NCBI GenBank assembly: GCA_920105625.2
Contig: OV050030.1
Span: forward strand, 209,544,325 to 209,608,324
From: Clusia tigrina
Lineage: Eukaryota; Arthropoda; Insecta; Diptera; Clusiidae
Direction: 5' to 3'
Length of the DNA stretch: 64,000 nt
Made by a program: the position numbers and the translations under genes. Positions 59,150 through 64,000 of this stretch are shown here, piece by piece; within the stretch, counting starts at the first letter, position 1; every line of letters begins with the position of its first letter. Under the pieces are notes generated by a model, which had not been told where the DNA came from, did not search any database, and was given only the letters and a program-made list of their open reading frames with translations.

Positions 59150-59622
59150 CACCATAAAAATCGCACATTGGAACGCTAACGTGAGCTCAAAAATTTTCTA
59201 AATTCAAACTTGACCTTATGCTAATTTCGGAAACCCATCTCACTCAGAAAAATAGCTTCAATATAGAAGGAATATACTATACTATCTATGATACCAAACA
59301 CCCTAGTGGCAAAGCTCGTGGTGGCACAGCACTTTTAATTAAAAATAAAGTAAAGCATTTCCGCACTGATTATATTCAAGCAACAAGTATTATACTTGAA
59401 GAATATGTAAGTGAACTAATAATATCAGCAATATACTGCCCACCCAGACACAATATAGAGGAAAACCAATATAAGCACTTTTTTGGTACTCTCGGTAATA
59501 AATTATCACCGCTGGAGATTTCAATGCCAAACATACGCATTGGGGCGGCTCTCGCCTAGTAACTCCAAAGGGGAGAAGGCTATTATCAACGATAACTAGA
59601 CTAAGGCTGGACGTTTTATTTA
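59150..59622 (+). pseudogene. LINE F ORF2, endonuclease start
   Basis: IKIAHWNAN (59156), then a small deletion and DLMLISETHLTQKNSFNIEG, GKARGGTALLIKNKVKHFRT, LIISAIYCPPRHNIEENQYK. A shift near 59510 leads to AGDFNAKHTHWGSRLVTPKG and STITRLRLDVLFN, where it ends. Confidence 0.8.
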
Positions 59623-59748
59623 ATTCTTTTTTTTCTCATTTATTATTTATTGTATCTTCAATATAAATTGGACTAACAATAAGTAATCAAATCCAGTCAA
59701 TGCTAGACGAAAAAACATAGTTTCTACGATTGCTTCTGTGAATGTCTT

Positions 59749-62402
59749 TCACGTCTCGCCTAATCGGCTGAGACCAAGGGTGTCTCTCCTTCTCAGCCGA
59801 GTGTGACCTCTATAATTTAGAATATTGCGGGCCAGTGGATTTGGGTGGAACTGAAGCTTCTTAATATACGTTGTCACATGTTTTGAAAACACATTTTTTA
59901 CCATCGGGATGTTTAGATCTTTGTGAATGCACGAATTTTTGACATACCACGGAGCGGCTGTAATCATTCGGAGGATTTTATTTTGTCGCCTTTGAATTTT
60001 CTCTATATTTGACGCTGAGGCAGTACCCCATAGCTGAATCCCGTAGCACCATATTGGTTTTAGAATCGAGTCGTATAGAAGTTTACAGTCTAGGCTTAGT
60101 GTAGAATTTCTCCCAATAAGCCAGTTAATTTGAACTGTTTTTAGTTTCATTTGGATCAACTTTGCTTCTATGTGGGTTTTCCATGTTAATCGACGATCAA
60201 GATGAATACCGAGGTGTTTAACCTCGCTGTGTTGCGGTATAGTCTGGGTGTTGATATGGATAGGCGGTCATGTTTCCCTGCGCAATGTAAATGTAATATG
60301 CACACATTTTTGTTCGTTCACCTTTATCCTCCATTGTTGTAGCCATTTTTCCAACTAAGATATATATTCCTGTAATTTGCGGGATGCTTCTTGAGGGTTT
60401 TCGTGGACGCTTAGGAAAGCTGTATCATCAGCGAATGTTGATACGTGGATATTATTGCTTATTGGCATATCAGAGGCGTATATCAAATATAAGATAGGAC
60501 CCAAGATGCTGCCTTGGGGAACTCCGGCTTGAATCGGTTGAGGTGTGCTCAGAAAATTACCTTCTCTGATGATAAATTTTCGTCTAGTTAAATAGTTTTA
60601 AAATAGCTTATGAGTGTTTGCGGGTAAGTTTTGCTTTAATTTCAAAATTAAGCCTTCATGCCATACTTTATCAAAAGCCTGGGAAACGTCAATGAAGAGG
60701 GCAGAACAATATTTCTTTTCTTCGAACGTTTTTCTAACTACGTTTACAAGTCTATGTGTTTGTTCAATAGTGCTATGTTTTCTTCTGAATCCAAATTGAT
60801 GATCTGGAATGCATCCATTCTCATTTAGTATGGGGGTCAGCTTGCTCATAAGTAGTTTTTCAAATAGTTTTGACATGTTAGATAATAGGCTAATAGGTCT
60901 ATAAGATTCTGCTTTCGTATGGTCTTTTCCGGGCTTAGGTATCATGGTAATCAACGAAACCTTCCATTCAGTAGGATACTGTTGGAGGCGTAAAATAGCA
61001 TTAAAAATGAAAATAATTATTTTTCTTACTATACGGGGCAGTTCTAAATGCATCTTATTACTGATTTTGCCATTACCTGGGGCTTTCCTCGGGTTTAAGC
61101 CAGCAATAGCGGTTTCAATATCCCGAATATTAAATCTCAGAGGAATCGCTGCTTCCGCGACCACTGTTGGCAGCTCAAGTATATCAGCAGATATGTTTGG
61201 AGTGAAAACGGTTTTCAAATGGTTTATAAAAAGATTTCCTTTTTCAGTATCAGTTCTTGCCCAAGCTCCGCTTAAAGTTCGTAGGGGAGGCTTACATATC
61301 TCAGGTTTTTTAAGTCCTCTGGTTGCTCGCCATAGCGAATAATCTGTTTGTGGCGTTGCATCGAGATCTTGGAGACATTTCTGCAGAGATGCTGATTTTT
61401 TATATTCTAATAATTTTCTAAGCTGTTTGGTACATTCTTTGCGCCTAATTTTTAACTGCGGGGATCTGTATCGTTGCCATTCTCTTCGAACTTCCTCTTC
61501 TTTTTTCTGACAATAGCCATTCTACATTTACAGAGTGGATTCTATGGTATCTGACCTGTCGATTGGTAGAAGTAGCATGTTCAACAGCTTGCTTGAGGAT
61601 TGCAACTAGCTTTCTAATAGAGCCATCTATGTCTGCAAGCATTCTTAACAGCATGCTATCCGTGCAATGGGCACTGAGATATTTCTTGTATTTCAACCAG
61701 CTAACATTTGTAACTGTCGTCGCCAATTCTCCAGTTTCTCGGGGGTTCCGTATGGTAACAATAGTGAGAGAATGATCTGAAGATAATTCTAGTGAGGCCT
61801 CAACTAGAAACATTTCGCTGGGAACGCCCTTTACCACTCTAAATTCAATAACATCTGGAGTCTTTTTTCGAGCCGATGGCCAGTAGGTTGGTTGTCCGCA
61901 TGAAATTACTTTTAACCCCATTTTAGTAATTGTATCAAACAGAACACGTCCCTTCGGGGTAATTAGCCGTGATCCTCAGAAAGTATGCTTAGCGTTGTAA
62001 TCAGCAGCTGCCAGAAAACGTGGTCCTAGTGATTTATAAAATTTACTATATTGACTTTCTGTGATTGAAAATCTGGGAGGAGAATAAATCGATGAAGTCA
62101 CCAGTCCTGGTGGAAATTTTCGACGCAAATATTTGTTGCCTGAAGGTAATCCTCACGAGTGTCTCCCAGAGAATAGTGTTTGAGTCGCGACTTTATAAGT
62201 ATTGCCGAGCCACCACAAGCTCTTCCTCGGGGGTCCTTGGTGTCGTATGAAGTGTATCCATTTATTTTGAAAAAGCTTCTAGACGTCAAATGTGTCTCAG
62301 AGATCAGCATTACGTCAATTGTTTATCCAATAGGAAATATTCCAGCTCGTTTTTATGTTGGCGGATGCCGTTTGCGTTCCAGAAACAGATTTTTAGGTTC
62401 AT
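59749..62402 (-). pseudogene. LINE J1 copy 2 ORF2
   Basis: ATG 62402 (MNLKICFWNANGI). Endonuclease: VMLISETHLTSRSFFKINGY, RGRACGGSAILIKSRLKHYS, KGRVLFDTITKMGLKVISC, PTYWPSARKKTPDVIEF, SSDHSLTIVTIRNPRETGEL. The RT from 61218 has NPRKAPGNGKISNKMHLELP, YRPISLLSNMSKLFEKLLMS, FGFRRKHSTIEQTHRLVNVV and ALFIDVSQAFDKVWHEGL; the palm continues in another frame with AGVPQGSILGPILYLIYASD and VSTFADDTAFLSVHENPQEA (about 60410-60480). The end is NSTLSLDCKLLYDSILKPIW to CRGHTRLRRRDTLGLSRLGE-type sequence. Few breaks (about 62330, 61960, 61470, 60600); the catalytic box is intact. Confidence 0.9.
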
Positions 62403-63888
62403 GGTTTGTTTAATACCGCCTGCAGCAGTGTAGATTGCATTTTCGACATTTTTTGCATCATGCAGGTCATGTTGGTTGTAAAACTATTTACTGACTGAAT
62501 TAAAGTCTCTATTAAAGCTTGAAGACTACTAAAATTAAAGCTGTGGATATCGTTTGTTCTTTTTGCACTATAGTCTGGCTAGACTTTAAAACATTTGCGT
62601 AAGAAAATTGACTGGTAGATGGTTGGGCTGACTCTGGGAAATTTGAGTTAAGCAGATTCATAGGCAGAGTGGATGTAGGAATAGGTTTTATGGTCAAAGA
62701 TCGATTTACGTGCGCATAAACAGGGCAGCCCCTATAGTTGGGAGTGTGGTTTCCGCCGCAATTGCTACATTTTTTTTATTTTTGGGTCATCTTTTGGTTT
62801 GACACATTTGGCGGTACCATGTAGGTCCCCACACACTACGCAAAAGGAGCGTAACTTGCAGTAAGTCTTAGTATGGCCAAATTGTTGGCAGTTCAGGCAT
62901 TGAACGGGTCCTGCACGTTTATGCGGTTCTTCTACAGTAACTCTACGGTGCAACAAATATTTTAGGTTATAAATGGGGTGAGGTTCGTTCTTCTTCAGTT
63001 TCATATCACCTGGTTCTAGTTCCACCCGAAATAGTGGTTGTGGGACTCCGTCTCTGTTTCTGATGCTGGTAACATTTTTAACTTTAAAGCCATTGATTTG
63101 CAAGCCTCCCTTACCTCTTCTGGAGCCACGCAGGAGTCAATGGCTTTTACAACAATCTGTAGACTCTTAGCGCTTTTAAGCTGGTAAGTGAAGAAATTTT
63201 TGTTGGGTTCTTCAAAATCTGACACAATTTTACGGTAATCATTTTCCTGGTTTACCTGGATTTTCGTTTCTAAAATGTTACCACGTTTTATTGGAGTTAC
63301 GTAGAACGCCTTTCACCAATTAATGATATTAAGCTCTTTATTAGCTCTTAGAGTTACGCTCCCTCAAATAAATCGGGGGTGGTTTACTCGACCTTTTCAG
63401 AGTGTTACAATCATTCGTATCATCTTCTAGAATTGCGAAACGATTTTGGGAACTTGGGATGTCTGCATCTCCATCTTTGGGTACTTTTACCATTGAAGCG
63501 ATCTTCGAAAATTTTGGGCTTCGTCCCCGTTTAGCACGGATATATATCTGTCCAATCCCACTTGAATTTTTGATTTTTCCGGACAATTCACTGGGGGTGT
63601 AATTTTAAGCGATACTCCAGTTGTGGGGTTAGTTAGATTAATTTTTGTTGTTTTTTCGTTTGCTTGTGGGGCTGGCATGACTAACTTACTTACTGGCGCA
63701 ATTGTAGGTGTAGATTCGCTGTTTAACATTAATGCAGGAGAACATGAACGAGCCCGACTTATTGGCTTGGTTGTTAGGTACAAGTTATCCTTAGTTATTT
63801 CTTGTTTGTTTTCGCAGCAATCTTCAGCAACCACCGTCACATAAGCATTTCTGATGTTTGTAAGTTTGTTTATATTCGGGAAACTCAT
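62399..63888 (-). pseudogene. LINE J1 copy 2 ORF1
   Basis: MSFPNINKLTNIRNAYVTVV opens at 63888 and reaches 63487; shifted parts are KPPPIYLRERNS (63341-63380), FFTYQLKSAKSLQIVVKAID (63140-63200), FRVELEPGDMKLKKNEPHPI, knuckles CLNCQQFGHTKTYC and CVVCGDLHGTAKC (62790-62920), and the C-terminal part. It ends with TGA in the ATGA overlap with ORF2. Compared with copy 1 it is a near-identical protein, with other frameshift sites. Confidence 0.85.
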
Positions 63889-64000
63889 TGGGAGTTAAGA
63901 AAATGAAATATTAATAAATGGCTCAAATGCCACTCTGAGGAATTTTAAATTTAAATAAATTAAAATTAAGTGGCATCACCAATCTTCTTAGAATACTGAC

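Larger units (their letters stand above)
57800..59622 (+). mobile_element. Jockey-type LINE F, ORF1 and endonuclease, cut by LINE J1 copy 2
   Basis: ORF1 starts at 58053 and ORF2 near 59150. The endonuclease breaks off at about 59622 where the tail of the inverted J1 copy 2 begins. The 5' border is uncertain (5' UTR assumed from about 57800). Confidence 0.75.
59623..64000 (-). mobile_element. Jockey-type LINE J1 copy 2, inverted, 5' end outside window
   Basis: Its tail (minus agaaaaaaaag) is at about 59623. 3' UTR 59640-59748, ORF2 59749-62402, ORF1 62399-63888. The remaining 5' UTR matches 44800-44909 of copy 1 to the window edge. It lacks the nested elements of copy 1. Confidence 0.92.

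Noticed and set aside
29607..64000. Next Nap1 exon
   Set aside because: Looked for the remaining NAP core blocks after the phase-0 donor in all frames and did not find them.

Overview
This is a eukaryotic (insect) window, most likely from a higher fly. The evidence is the mobile elements (Jockey-type, RTE and LOA LINEs, BEL/Pao with env, errantivirus-like gypsy, rosa-type DD41D and DD34D mariners, Helitron, hAT) and one spliced host gene with short exons and canonical fly-like splice sites. A tephritid-type fruit fly would fit (rosa was first described there), but the sequence does not prove the species. No bacterial features, tRNA, rRNA or CRISPR arrays were seen.

The one host gene is a nucleosome assembly protein 1 (Nap1) homologue on the + strand. 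Four coding exons (14575-14651, 14927-15013, 29089-29400, 29453-29606) join into 210 codons with frame kept at every junction. Intron 2 is about 14.1 kb and full of transposons. The last exons are not in the window, so everything after 29606 (more than 34 kb) is probably another transposon-filled intron. The first exon has a 3' splice site in front of it, so 1-14564 is probably upstream intron or flank.

Layout: 1-3100 broken gypsy-type element (gag-PR-RT-RNase H, +) ending in a TA microsatellite; 3224-3821 remnant of a virus-like gene pair (phospholipase A2-like domain and a small glycine-rich hydrophobic protein); 3822-6590 Jockey-type LINE (-) lacking RT; 6591-11400 17.6/297-like errantivirus (-) with 5' LTR, a small membrane-protein ORF, gag, PR, RT and RNase H, cut before the integrase core; 11930-14280 small LINE and gypsy scraps; 14575-15013 Nap1 exons 1-2; 15170-16040 errantivirus integrase/env remnant (-); 16045-19050 Helitron (-); 19440-19785 internally deleted hAT (+); 20020-24740 Jockey-type LINE (-); 25640-26105 LINE 3' scrap; 26111-27404 rosa mariner (+) abutting a DD34D mariner (27407-28666, -); 28912-29050 TA repeat; 29089-29606 Nap1 exons 3-4; 29706-30418 third mariner 5' part; 30479-32767 unclassified DNA transposon (-); 33350-35610 RTE LINE (-).

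From 35700 to 55877 a single BEL/Pao retrotransposon (+) can be followed in three separated pieces (35700-38585, 44173-44538, 54270-55877). The first gap holds an errantivirus 5' LTR plus leader and a Jockey-type LINE, itself carrying an LOA fragment with a 12-bp target duplication. The second gap holds LINE family J1 (44539-54269), itself split by a full-length LINE of a second family, J2 (47003-51720, exact 10-bp target duplication), and by a hairpin-ended non-autonomous element (53051-54141). After 55878 come further LINE pieces and a second J1 copy in inverted orientation (59623 to the window end). All mobile-element reading frames are broken somewhere; only Nap1 looks intact as far as it goes.
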